A stretch of DNA of 64,000 nt from positions 496,001 through 560,000 of the forward strand of contig JACKMX010000002.1 of assembly GCA_024235175.1 (NCBI GenBank), given 5' to 3'. The notes beneath the pieces are model-generated. The model saw only the letters and a program-made list of their open reading frames with translations, ran no database searches and had not been told where the DNA came from. Source of the DNA: Chromatiaceae bacterium (GTDB lineage: Bacteria > Pseudomonadota > Gammaproteobacteria > Chromatiales > Chromatiaceae). Shown one piece after another: positions 24,787-33,340 of this stretch; the stretch's first letter is position 1; every line of letters starts with the position of its first letter. Both the position numbers and the translations under genes were made by a program.

Positions 24787-25602
24787 ATGAACCAACTCCC
24801 GCAACTTAAAGATGCCCTGCTCAGCGTTGAGGGCCGGGTGGCAACGCTTACCCTCAATCGCGATGACGTGCGCAATGCGCTGACCGGAACCGCACTGGTC
24901 AACGACCTGGTCGAAACGGTCGACTGGGTGAACCGGGAAGAGGAGGTTTCAGTACTCGTGCTGACCGGCGCCGGCAGTGCATTCTCCGCAGGTGGCAACA
25001 TCAAGGAGATGCGCGACCGCAGCGGCGCCTTCGCCGGTGACGTGCTGGAGGTCCAGCGGCGCTACCGGCAGGGAATCCAGAACATCCCGCTGGCCATGCA
25101 CCGCGCCGAGGTGCCTGTAATCGCCGCCGTGAACGGACCGGCGGTTGGCGCCGGTTTCGACCTGGCCTGCATGTGCGATCTGCGCATTGCCTCCAGTGAC
25201 GCACTGTTCGGAGAGACCTTCATCAATCTCGGCATCATTCCAGGCGACGGTGGCGCCTGGTTCCTTCAGCGATTGACCGGATACCAGCGGGCCGCTGAGC
25301 TTACGCTGACCGGGCGTCTGGTCAAGGCGGATGAGGCGCTGGAACTTGGGCTGGTGCTGGAAGTGACGGCACCAGACTATCTGCTGACTCGCGCCACCGA
25401 CCTCGCCGCAAAGATCGCCGCCAAACCACCGCAGACGGTGCGGCTGACCAAACGCCTGCTGAAGCTGGCCCAGCGTCAGGAGCTGCCCGATTTTCTTGAT
25501 CTGTGCGCCTGTTTTCAGGGCATGTGCCACAACACCGAAGACCATGTCGAAGCGGTAAAAGCCTTCCTGGAAAAACGCGAGGGAAACTATTTTGGTCGCT
25601 GA
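24787..25602 (+). CDS. Second crotonase-family protein, divergent active site
   Basis: A 271-aa crotonase-fold protein with oxyanion-hole segments (GAGSAFSAGGNIKEM and NGPAVGAGFDLACMCD). The two positions that are Glu in enoyl-CoA hydratase read Asp (GFDLA) and Phe (FGETFINLG). This resembles the pattern of isomerase-type members such as PaaG more than true hydratases; an Asp in IIPGDGG is a possible alternative base. So this is probably an isomerase or another crotonase activity, not a second copy of the same step. The start at 24787 follows the hairpin repeat by about 85 bp. Confidence 0.88.
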   Translation: MNQLPQLKDALLSVEGRVATLTLNRDDVRNALTGTALVNDLVETVDWVNREEEVSVLVLTGAGSAFSAGGNIKEMRDRSGAFAGDVLEVQRRYRQGIQNIPLAMHRAEVPVIAAVNGPAVGAGFDLACMCDLRIASSDALFGETFINLGIIPGDGGAWFLQRLTGYQRAAELTLTGRLVKADEALELGLVLEVTAPDYLLTRATDLAAKIAAKPPQTVRLTKRLLKLAQRQELPDFLDLCACFQGMCHNTEDHVEAVKAFLEKREGNYFGR

Positions 25603-25673
25603 GAAAAACTGGGGGCAGATCATAATGGCATTTATTTAGTTAGCGTCGCACATGGACGTGCAAGTGCCGCGTA

Positions 25674-25700
25674 AGCCAAGAGCCGAGAGCCGAGAGCGGC
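25674..25700. repeat. Short heptamer repeat, AGCCRAG
   Basis: Three head-to-tail copies (AGCCAAG, AGCCGAG, AGCCGAG) and a partial fourth lie between the second crotonase and the fbpC stop. The unit is related to the GGCCAAG heptamer at 7298-7340. The rest of the 25603-25805 gap shows no gene. Confidence 0.6.
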
Positions 25701-25805
25701 CAGGGATGTATTTACGGGGTTTTCCGGAAGAAATAACCTGTGTCGGCTAGTCGACTACTCGACGATTATGGCTAAGTATGTGCCATTCGGGTGAGATCAG
25801 GTTTT

Positions 25806-26870
25806 TTACTCGGCAGTAAACAGCACCAACTCATTCATCTCGATCGAAACCGGAATGGATGTTCCCACCGGCAGATCATTGTGGCCTTTGGTGATGTACA
25901 GAATATCGGTACCGCTGGGCAGGCGCAGTCGATAGAGGATTTCGGCACCGCGAAAAGACTTATCGATCACTTCGGCCGGCACGCCATCCTCGCTGCGAAC
26001 CACGTCATCGGGCCGCAATAGCATCTCCAGCACCATTTCGCCGCCGGGTTCCCCTTTGGATTGATGCGGCATCTCGACAGTATCGGGAAACAGCGGTCCG
26101 AACTCACTGCGCAGCACCCCGGTGGAATCGCGTAACAGCGGTAGCCAGACCCCCTGCCCGATAAAGCCCGCGACAAAACGGTCGGCGGGTTTGTGGTAGA
26201 GATTGTATGCGCTGTCCCACTGCCGTATGCACCCCTCCTGCATCACCGCGATGCGGTCCGCCATGGCAAACGCCTCGCTCTGGTCGTGTGTTACAAGCAG
26301 CGCGCTGGTCTGCTCACTCCGGAGAATCTGGCGGACCTCCCTGGCAAGGTTCTCGCGCAGATCCACGTCCATGCTGGAGAAGGGTTCGTCCAGCAACAGC
26401 AGCGCGGGTTTTGGCGCCAGTGCCCGAATCAGCGCCACACGCTGCTGTTGTCCGCCGGAGAGTTCGTGCGGATAGCAGCTGCCGATATTCGGCAGTGAGA
26501 CCAGGTGCAGCAGCTCATTCACCCGGCTGCGCCGCTCACTGGCGGGGAGATGGGCGATACCGAATTCAATATTGCGTGCCACATCGAGATGGGGAAAAAG
26601 AGCAAAATCCTGAAACACCATGCCGATACCGCGTTTTTCCGGCACCAGGGTATAGCCAGGCCTGCTGACCTGCTCCCCGCGAATCAGGATAGCACCCTCC
26701 CGTACCGGCTCGAATCCGGCGATAGCCCGCAGCAGGGTCGTCTTGCCGCAGCCTGAAGGACCCAGCAGGCAGCCGATCTCACCTGAACCGAGCACCATCG
26801 ACATGCCCTGGACAACCGGGGTTTCTCCATAGGCTATCGCCACCTGCCGCAACTCAAGTGGATCAGGCAT
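25806..26870 (-). CDS. fbpC: Ferric iron ABC transporter ATP-binding protein
   Basis: A 354-aa ATPase that drives Fe3+ import through FbpB. It contains Walker A (GPSGCGKTTLLRAIAG), Q-loop (MVFQDFALFPHLDV), signature (LSGGQQQRVALIRAL), Walker B (ALLLLDEPFSSMD) and H-loop (LLVTHDQSEAFAMADR), then a C-terminal TOBE-like regulatory domain (about 245-354). Last gene of fbpABC; it overlaps fbpB by 8 bp. Regulation is expected from the iron-box palindrome upstream of fbpA. Confidence 0.94.
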   Translation of the reverse strand: MPDPLELRQVAIAYGETPVVQGMSMVLGSGEIGCLLGPSGCGKTTLLRAIAGFEPVREGAILIRGEQVSRPGYTLVPEKRGIGMVFQDFALFPHLDVARNIEFGIAHLPASERRSRVNELLHLVSLPNIGSCYPHELSGGQQQRVALIRALAPKPALLLLDEPFSSMDVDLRENLAREVRQILRSEQTSALLVTHDQSEAFAMADRIAVMQEGCIRQWDSAYNLYHKPADRFVAGFIGQGVWLPLLRDSTGVLRSEFGPLFPDTVEMPHQSKGEPGGEMVLEMLLRPDDVVRSEDGVPAEVIDKSFRGAEILYRLRLPSGTDILYITKGHNDLPVGTSIPVSIEMNELVLFTAE

Positions 26871-28536
26871 CTCTCTGCCCTGAGCGGCTTACGGCCCGGC
26901 TGAGCATAATGACCGGAAGCACTCCCACTGCCACAATGGTCAGTGCGGCCACTGAGGAATCAGCCAGTCTTTCGTCCGATGCAAGTTCATAGGCGCGAAC
27001 CGCCAGTGTATTGAAGTTGAATGGGCGCAGTATCAAAGTCGCCGGCAACTCCTTGAGAACGTCGACGAAGACCAGCAGCAGTGCACTGAACAGTGCGCCG
27101 CGCATTATCGGCAGATGAATTTTCCTCAATACCCTGCCCGGCGAATAACCGAGCGAGCGTGCGGCATCATCCATATTGGGAGTCACCCTGGCTAGTCCGG
27201 ACTCCACAGACTGCAGGGATACGGCCAGAAACCGCACCGCATAAGCAAACAGCAGAATGAAGAGTGTGCCGCTGAACAACAGACCGGTCGATATGCCGAA
27301 ATAGGCACGCATCCAGTCGTCGATGTGGTTATCAAGCCAGGCAAAAGGCAGCATCACGCCTACAGCGATAACGGTCCCCGGAACCGCATATCCCATGGCC
27401 GACAGGCGTACCGCAAAAGCTATCCGGCGCGACGGGTAAAGCCGGCGACCATAGCCCAGAAAAAGCGCCAGCATCAGCGTGATCAGCGCGGCACTGACGG
27501 CCAGGGTCAAGGTGTGGCCGACCAGCTGAAAAAAGTGCTGATCCAGGGTCTCCTCTGCAATGGAAAATGCCCACACCAGCAGCTGGCCGGCGGGAATCAG
27601 AAATCCGAATGTAAGGGGCAGCAGGCAGAGCAGCAATACGGCCCACTTGCGATATCCGTGAACTCTGTGCCGTTGCAGATGACGGTAGCGGCCGCTGGTC
27701 TGATAAAAACGAAGGCGCCTGCGCGAATACTGCTCCAACAAGATCAACACAAATACGAAACTCATCAGCAGCGCAGCCAGCTGCGCGGCGGCAGCACTGT
27801 CGTTCAGCCCAAACCAGGTGCGAAAAATTCCCGTGGTAAAAGTCGCGATACCGAAATACTGGACGGTGCCGTAGTCTGCCAGCGTCTCCATCAATGCCAG
27901 CGACAAACCGGTCACCACCGCAGGCCGCGCCAGCGGCAGGACAATGCGGAAAAACACCCGCCAGGGACCGGCACCGAGCACCCTTCCCGCCTCCAGTGTG
28001 GAGAGAGACTGACTGAGAAAACTGGCGCGCGACATCATGTATACATAAGGATAGAGCACCAGAGACAGCATCAGCACGGCGCCACCCAGCGAACGTACTT
28101 CCGGAAATCTGTACTCCCCGGCGGACCAGCCAAAAATCGAGCGCAATAGTCCCTGTACCGGACCGGCGAAATCCAGCAGCCCGGTATAGGTATAGGCAAT
28201 AATGTAGGCCGGAATAGCCAGTGGCAGCAGCAATGCCCATTCCAACAGCCGGCGTCCGGGGAATTCGTAAACCGTGGTCGCCCATGCGGTGGGTATTCCC
28301 AGCAGCAGCACACCGAATGCGACACCCAGTGCCAGCATAGAGGTGTTGCCCAGATAGTCGGCAAGCACCGTCCCGGCCAGATGTCGCCAGACCTCGTCTG
28401 CAGGGACGAAAACAAAACTGAAGACCACCAGAACCGGCAGCGCCAGCAGCAGCGCAGATAGCAGAACACCGGCCCGCCAGAAGCCAGGCCGGTGTTTGTG
28501 TTCCCGCTCTATACCCGGTTGAACCGCTACTTCCAC
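26863..28536 (-). CDS. fbpB: Ferric iron ABC transporter permease (fused two-domain)
   Basis: A 557-aa inner-membrane permease with about 12 helices, made of two homologous BPD-transport halves. Each carries an EAA-type loop (LEAGRVLGAGPWRVFFRIVL in the first half, DDAARSLGYSPGRVLRKIHL in the second). This is the family's usual fused architecture. It starts with a GTG at 28536, inside the end of fbpA (10-bp overlap), and overlaps fbpC by 8 bp, so the three genes form one operon. Confidence 0.94.
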   Translation of the reverse strand: MEVAVQPGIEREHKHRPGFWRAGVLLSALLLALPVLVVFSFVFVPADEVWRHLAGTVLADYLGNTSMLALGVAFGVLLLGIPTAWATTVYEFPGRRLLEWALLLPLAIPAYIIAYTYTGLLDFAGPVQGLLRSIFGWSAGEYRFPEVRSLGGAVLMLSLVLYPYVYMMSRASFLSQSLSTLEAGRVLGAGPWRVFFRIVLPLARPAVVTGLSLALMETLADYGTVQYFGIATFTTGIFRTWFGLNDSAAAAQLAALLMSFVFVLILLEQYSRRRLRFYQTSGRYRHLQRHRVHGYRKWAVLLLCLLPLTFGFLIPAGQLLVWAFSIAEETLDQHFFQLVGHTLTLAVSAALITLMLALFLGYGRRLYPSRRIAFAVRLSAMGYAVPGTVIAVGVMLPFAWLDNHIDDWMRAYFGISTGLLFSGTLFILLFAYAVRFLAVSLQSVESGLARVTPNMDDAARSLGYSPGRVLRKIHLPIMRGALFSALLLVFVDVLKELPATLILRPFNFNTLAVRAYELASDERLADSSVAALTIVAVGVLPVIMLSRAVSRSGQRDA

Positions 28537-29561
28537 CCAGCCCTGTCCATAATCATTACAGCCGAGCTGTTATTCTTACCCAACTGGCTGAGGTTCAGGT
28601 TATCCGATTTAAATTGCCCCCACTGCTGCAACAGATCGCTCCATGCCACGCCATCACGCACCGGATATTCGTAATTGACCTCAGCATACCAGGACTGGGA
28701 CTCGGGCTGGACCAGAAATTCCAGCAATTTTATTGCGTTGTCACGGTTGCCCGCGTGCGCGGTCACTGCCGCACCACTGATATTCACATGCGTTCCCCGT
28801 CCGGACTGATTCGGCCAGAACAGCGCCACCTTCTCTGCCGCAAGGCGCTCGGATTCGTCCTTACCCGTGAGCATACCGCCATAGTAGTAGGTATTGGCCA
28901 CCGCTATATCGCACTCTCCCGCCGCCGCCGCTTTAATCTGATCGCGATCACCGCCTTTCGGGGATCGTGCAAAATTCCTGACCAGGCCGGCGGCCCACTG
29001 CTCGGTCTTCTCTTCACCCGAGTGAGCGATCATGGAAGCTACCAGCGACTGATTGTAGATATTACCGGAAGAGCGGATACATATCCTGCCTGCCCATTTT
29101 GGATCGGCCAGATCCTCATAACTCGAGAGCTCCCCCGGGGAGACCTTATCCTTCAGGTAAAAGATGGGACGGGCGCGCAAAGAGAGCCCGTACCAGTGGC
29201 CTGCAGGTTCACGGTAGGCTTCGGGTACCGCCTGCCTGAGCGTTTCGCTCTCCACTGCCTGGGTAACTCCCGCTTCCACGGCCCGGTACAAGCGTCCCGC
29301 GTCGGTGGTGATCAGCAGATCGGCCGGACTGTTGCGCCCTTCCGACTGCAGCCGCTTGAGCAGCGCGTCCGCATCTCCCGTCACCAGATTTACCTTGATA
29401 CCGGTCTGTTCACTGAAACGATCCAGCAACGGCTTGATAAGTGCCTCCTTGCGTGCCGAATAAAGATTGACCTCGCCCGCTGCCATGACGCCGGTGGAAA
29501 ACAGAGTGGCAGCGGTCAGCACCATCGCTGCACCTGAGAAAATCGCTTTTTTGAATGACAT
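28527..29561 (-). CDS. fbpA: Periplasmic Fe3+-binding protein
   Basis: A 344-aa solute-binding protein that captures ferric iron in the periplasm. It has a signal peptide (1-28, cleaved near VMA-AG), the mature start EVNLYSARKEALIKPLLDRF typical of FbpA/AfuA, and the iron-coordinating tyrosine run in VANTYYYGGML (family knowledge: two adjacent Tyr bind Fe3+). I start at the ATG at 29561 with GGGAG upstream; the frame extends 8 codons more, into the palindrome. First gene of fbpABC and divergent from fur. Confidence 0.94.
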   Translation of the reverse strand: MSFKKAIFSGAAMVLTAATLFSTGVMAAGEVNLYSARKEALIKPLLDRFSEQTGIKVNLVTGDADALLKRLQSEGRNSPADLLITTDAGRLYRAVEAGVTQAVESETLRQAVPEAYREPAGHWYGLSLRARPIFYLKDKVSPGELSSYEDLADPKWAGRICIRSSGNIYNQSLVASMIAHSGEEKTEQWAAGLVRNFARSPKGGDRDQIKAAAAGECDIAVANTYYYGGMLTGKDESERLAAEKVALFWPNQSGRGTHVNISGAAVTAHAGNRDNAIKLLEFLVQPESQSWYAEVNYEYPVRDGVAWSDLLQQWGQFKSDNLNLSQLGKNNSSAVMIMDRAGWK

Positions 29562-29580
29562 GCGGACTCCCGTGTGTGTT

Positions 29581-29625
29581 TGCATCAGATGATAATGAGA
29601 AATCTTCTCATTATCATCTGATGCA
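29581..29625. promoter_or_regulatory. Long palindrome with Fur-box halves between fbpA and fur
   Basis: A perfect inverted repeat with 21-bp arms (29581-29601 and 29605-29625) and a 3-bp spacer. Each arm contains TGATAATGAGAA (or its complement), so the whole carries GATAAT and ATTATC half-sites of the Fur consensus in the right orientation. It lies 20 bp before the fbpA start and 129 bp before the fur start, so it can serve both divergent genes. The length exceeds a single 19-bp Fur box and suggests overlapping sites. Confidence 0.85.
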
Positions 29626-29753
29626 TTGCAACTCTTTTTTCACGACTAAACCCTCCTCATGCGGTGAGTTGGGTATACTAGTGCAGGGAAAAGCGATAAC
29701 CGTTGTCCCTATCATCAAGTTCAGCGCGGCGTTTGGACAGGAGTACAGAGAGA

Positions 29754-30170
29754 TTGGAAAACCAGGACATCAAGAAAGCGGGACTCAAGATCACGCTGCC
29801 CCGGGTGAAGATCCTGACACTGCTGGAAAAGCACGGCGGCCACCTGAGCGCTGAGGATGTCTATAAAATCCTGCTGGAAGAGGGCGAGGAGATCGGCCTG
29901 GCCACCGTCTATCGCGTACTGACACAGTTCGAGGCGGCTGGATTGGTGGTCCGTCAGAATTTTGAGGGAGGTCAGTCTGTTTTCGAGATCGACAGCGGCG
30001 ACCATCACGACCACCTGGTGTGCCTTAAGTGCGGAAAGGTCGAGGAGTTTCTGGACACGACCATTGAGAAGCGTCAGGAAGCCATCGCCAGAAAATTGGG
30101 TTTTACCATCAAAGATCATGCACTGGTGATTTACGGTTACTGCGATAAACCTGAGTGCAATCAGGATTGA
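29754..30170 (+). CDS. fur: Ferric uptake regulator Fur
   Basis: A 138-aa iron-responsive repressor. The winged helix (DIKKAGLKITLPRVKILTLL, LATVYRVLTQFEAAGLV) is followed by the metal/dimer domain with HHDHLVCLKCGKVEEF and a final CxxxxC (YCDKPEC). I chose the TTG at 29754 because the Fur family begins precisely at (M)ENQDIKKAG and AGGAG lies about 10 nt upstream. A longer in-frame start at 29703 adds a low-complexity serine/arginine stretch without family support. The use of a TTG start may keep Fur level low. It shares its upstream palindrome with fbpABC. Confidence 0.93.
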   Translation: MENQDIKKAGLKITLPRVKILTLLEKHGGHLSAEDVYKILLEEGEEIGLATVYRVLTQFEAAGLVVRQNFEGGQSVFEIDSGDHHDHLVCLKCGKVEEFLDTTIEKRQEAIARKLGFTIKDHALVIYGYCDKPECNQD

Positions 30171-30177
30171 ACAGCGT

Positions 30178-30195
30178 TGCCGGGGTTGCCCGGCA
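30178..30195. terminator. Hairpin between convergent fur and RND permease genes
   Basis: TGCCGGG-GTTG-CCCGGCA, a perfect 7-bp GC-rich stem with a 4-nt loop, lies in the 32-bp gap between the convergent stops. No long T run follows on either strand, so it is a modest bidirectional terminator candidate. Confidence 0.45.
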
Positions 30196-30202
30196 GTATG
30201 GA

Positions 30203-33200
30203 TCAATTGCCCTCAGTCAGCGGCACAACAGCCCGTCGTCCCGCAACCCAGCGCTCCCTCAGGCTTTCGTAGATCAGCAACAGAGTGGGTACGAACAGTA
30301 GAATCAGTAGTGTGGCAAATGCCAGACCAAATGCGATCGATGTCGCCATGGGAATAAGAAACTGGGCCTGCAGCGAGGTTTCAAACAGCAGTGGCATCAA
30401 ACCTGCGATGGTGGTGAGAGAGGTGAGCAGCACCGCCCGCAGCCTCTGACAGGCAGCCTCCTCCACCGCCTCCGGCAGCGCCACTCCCTCCTCACGCAAA
30501 TGCTTATAGAAGGTCACCAGAATAATGGAGTCATTGACCACGATTCCCGACAGCGCAAAAAAACCGAATAGAGAGAGAATGGTCAGTTCCAGTCCCATAA
30601 CCCAGTGTCCGAACAGCGCTCCTCCCAACCCGAAAGGAATGGCCGTCATGACCACCAACGGCCATCCGTAGGAGGCAAACACCCAGGCCAGGACCAGATA
30701 GATCAACACCAGGCCAAGCAGCATGCCGATCTTCATGTCCGCCAGGGTTTCGCGCTGATCTGCCGAGCGCCCTTCCAGCGAGAAATCTATATCCATCCGG
30801 TGGGCCAGTTCCGGCAGATAGCCCTGTTCCAGGGAAGCGATAATCCTGTTGGCGTTGGCAACGCTCTCGTCAACATCTCCGATAACCTGCACCGCCAGTT
30901 TACCCTCGGCATGACGCAGTATCTCGAATCCCCGTTTCGACCCCCAGCTGGCGACGCTTGACAGCGGCACCTGCCGGCCGCTGGGAAGACGTATATTGAG
31001 CCTGTAGAGTACGGCCGCGCTGTCCCGTACTGCCTCCGGCAGTCTTACCCGTACCTCAACCTCCTCCGCTCCGTCCTGGAATATCTGCACCAGGCGGCCA
31101 TCAAAAGCAGTACGCAGCTGCCGGCTGAGACTCTCCACCGTGAGTCCTTCGGCTTTACCCTCCGGGGTTAGTGAAAAGATCAGCTGTTCGCGTCCATATG
31201 CCAGATCGTCCTCCACCTCGGACACACCGGGAATAGCGTTGAGTGTTTCCGCAAGCTCCAGCGCCGCGCTTTTCAGAACCCTGGCATCACGCCCCGTAAG
31301 GCGCACGGTGATATCACGCCCGGGCGGGCCCGCGCGGCGCGAGGTGATAGTGAAATTCTCCAATCCCGCAGGCAGGTGAATACGCTCTCTCCAGGCGCTG
31401 ATTATTGCTTCGTTGCGCAGCGTCCGTTGATCAGGCGAAACCAACTCCACCTTAAGCGCGCCAAACTGATCGGCGCGTGCAAATCCGGCACCTGCATCGT
31501 CTCCCGCCTTGCTGCCCTGATGTACAACCGCGATGTTGATCAGCTTGCCCTGTCCCAACTCCTTTTCTGTCTGGAACAGTGACTGTTCAAGGTGGTCCAG
31601 AAAGCTGTTGACCCGATGCCTCGAAGTGCCCGCCACGAACGTGGCGTTGGCGTAAATCATCTGCGCTTCCGGTGTCGGAAAGAAGTTGAATGCCAGACGA
31701 CCACCCGCAAGCAGCCCCCCCATCACGATCAGAAAACCGGCGGCACAGCAGATGGTCACCCATTTGAAGCTGAGCGCGGTTCTGATCAACGGCCGGAACA
31801 TCTGTTCCCTTATTCGTATGAAAGCAATGTCGAGCCTCGATCTCAGGGAACCAGGCGATACATCGTGGGTATGCGAAAAGGAGTGGCGCAGATGCCCAGG
31901 CAGTACCAGAAAGCTCTCCACCAAAGAGGCTATGATCACGCTGACGATCACCAACGGAATTGCGAACAGAATATTTCCTATGATTCCACCGATCAGCATC
32001 AGCGGCAGAAAAGCTGCGACAGTAGTCAGTGATGAGGCGATTACAGGTGCCAGCATCCGGCGCGCCCCCCCCTCGGCCGCGAGCAGCGGAGCCTCTCCTT
32101 TCTGGTAGTGCGCCAGTGCATCCTCGCCCACCACGATAGCATCATCGACGATAATGCCAAGCGCCATGATCAATGCAAACAGACTGATCATGTTGATGCT
32201 GCCGCCGGTCAACCAGAGCACGAACAGTGTTGCCATGAATGAAACCGGAATTCCGACAGCCACCCAGAAGGCGACCCGTCCGGTGAGAAACAGATAAAGA
32301 ATCAGGATGACCAGCAGCAGGCCGCTGCCGCCATTTTTCAGCAGCAGCATGATGCGCTCGCGAAGCAGCTGCCAGGTCTCATCGTAAACCGTTATGGAAA
32401 CGGTTGCCGGCAAGGTGGAACGGCTTTTTTCAAGCCACTCATCCAGCAACTTTGCCGCAGCCAGGGAGTCACCTCCAACAGAGCGGTTTACCGTGATGTC
32501 GGCAGCCGGCTTTCCATTGACTTTCAGCAACACACTGCCATCCCTGGGTCTGCGCTCGATTCTGGCCACTGAGCCAAGATCGATAAGCACCGCCCCTTCA
32601 CTCACTATTGGAATCGTTGAAAAACCGGGTACATCCCGCCGCTGCTGCAGGCTTCGCAGCTCCTTGGACTCCTCTCCCCTGCCCAACAGGCCGGCAGGTT
32701 GATCCTGGCTGAAGGCTGCTACGCGCTCACTGATCTGATCCAGGCTGAGACCCAGGTACTCCAGCGCCACTGGATCCACTTCAATGGCGATCTCCTCCTC
32801 GGGCAATCCATTTATGTCAACCCGGTCAATACCTGCATCCAGCAGCTCAGTCTCGAAACGGCGAACAAGATGGCGCAGCTCGTCCGGATTCTCCGGACCA
32901 CTGACCAGCAGCCGTGCCACAGGTTCATAACGACTGACATTCATAACAACAGGTGATTCTGCATCCCCGGGCAGATTGCGAAACTCATCCACCAGGCGCC
33001 GGGTCTGATCCAGTGCCAACAATGGATCTGTACCCTCCTCGAACTCCAGTGTGATGGCCGATGTGCCCTGGGTTGAGGTTGAACTCATTTTATGCAGACT
33101 GTCGGTGGTTCGCAGCCGTTGTTCCAACGGCGTGGTGATGCCCTCCTCGACATCCTCAGCACTGCTGCCGCTCCAGACCACCGTGACCGTTATCAAATCC

Positions 33201-33340
33201 AGTTCAAAGCTTGGAAAGAACTGAACATTCATGCGGTCCAGAGCCAGAGCGCCTGCCAACAACATAATGGCCATCAGCAGGTTGGCTGCCACCTTATGGT
33301 GGGCAAAAATTCCGAGCAGGTCGGCCTTGTACGGTCTCAT
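30203..33340 (-). CDS. RND-family efflux permease (AcrB-like)
   Basis: A 1045-aa inner-membrane proton-driven transporter, the normal RND length. It has 12 helices with two large periplasmic loops (about 35-335 and 555-870). The helix-4 segment LGIIVDDAIVVGEDALAHY carries the paired Asp used for proton relay, and SLFGFFALSGIVVNDSIILV marks helix 10. Sequence character is closer to the broad HAE/unknown-substrate branch than to heavy-metal CusA, since no methionine metal relay is evident. The start overlaps the stop of the adaptor gene by 4 bp; together they form a two-gene pump operon. No outer-membrane channel gene is adjacent. Confidence 0.93.
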   Translation of the reverse strand: MRPYKADLLGIFAHHKVAANLLMAIMLLAGALALDRMNVQFFPSFELDLITVTVVWSGSSAEDVEEGITTPLEQRLRTTDSLHKMSSTSTQGTSAITLEFEEGTDPLLALDQTRRLVDEFRNLPGDAESPVVMNVSRYEPVARLLVSGPENPDELRHLVRRFETELLDAGIDRVDINGLPEEEIAIEVDPVALEYLGLSLDQISERVAAFSQDQPAGLLGRGEESKELRSLQQRRDVPGFSTIPIVSEGAVLIDLGSVARIERRPRDGSVLLKVNGKPAADITVNRSVGGDSLAAAKLLDEWLEKSRSTLPATVSITVYDETWQLLRERIMLLLKNGGSGLLLVILILYLFLTGRVAFWVAVGIPVSFMATLFVLWLTGGSINMISLFALIMALGIIVDDAIVVGEDALAHYQKGEAPLLAAEGGARRMLAPVIASSLTTVAAFLPLMLIGGIIGNILFAIPLVIVSVIIASLVESFLVLPGHLRHSFSHTHDVSPGSLRSRLDIAFIRIREQMFRPLIRTALSFKWVTICCAAGFLIVMGGLLAGGRLAFNFFPTPEAQMIYANATFVAGTSRHRVNSFLDHLEQSLFQTEKELGQGKLINIAVVHQGSKAGDDAGAGFARADQFGALKVELVSPDQRTLRNEAIISAWRERIHLPAGLENFTITSRRAGPPGRDITVRLTGRDARVLKSAALELAETLNAIPGVSEVEDDLAYGREQLIFSLTPEGKAEGLTVESLSRQLRTAFDGRLVQIFQDGAEEVEVRVRLPEAVRDSAAVLYRLNIRLPSGRQVPLSSVASWGSKRGFEILRHAEGKLAVQVIGDVDESVANANRIIASLEQGYLPELAHRMDIDFSLEGRSADQRETLADMKIGMLLGLVLIYLVLAWVFASYGWPLVVMTAIPFGLGGALFGHWVMGLELTILSLFGFFALSGIVVNDSIILVTFYKHLREEGVALPEAVEEAACQRLRAVLLTSLTTIAGLMPLLFETSLQAQFLIPMATSIAFGLAFATLLILLFVPTLLLIYESLRERWVAGRRAVVPLTEGN

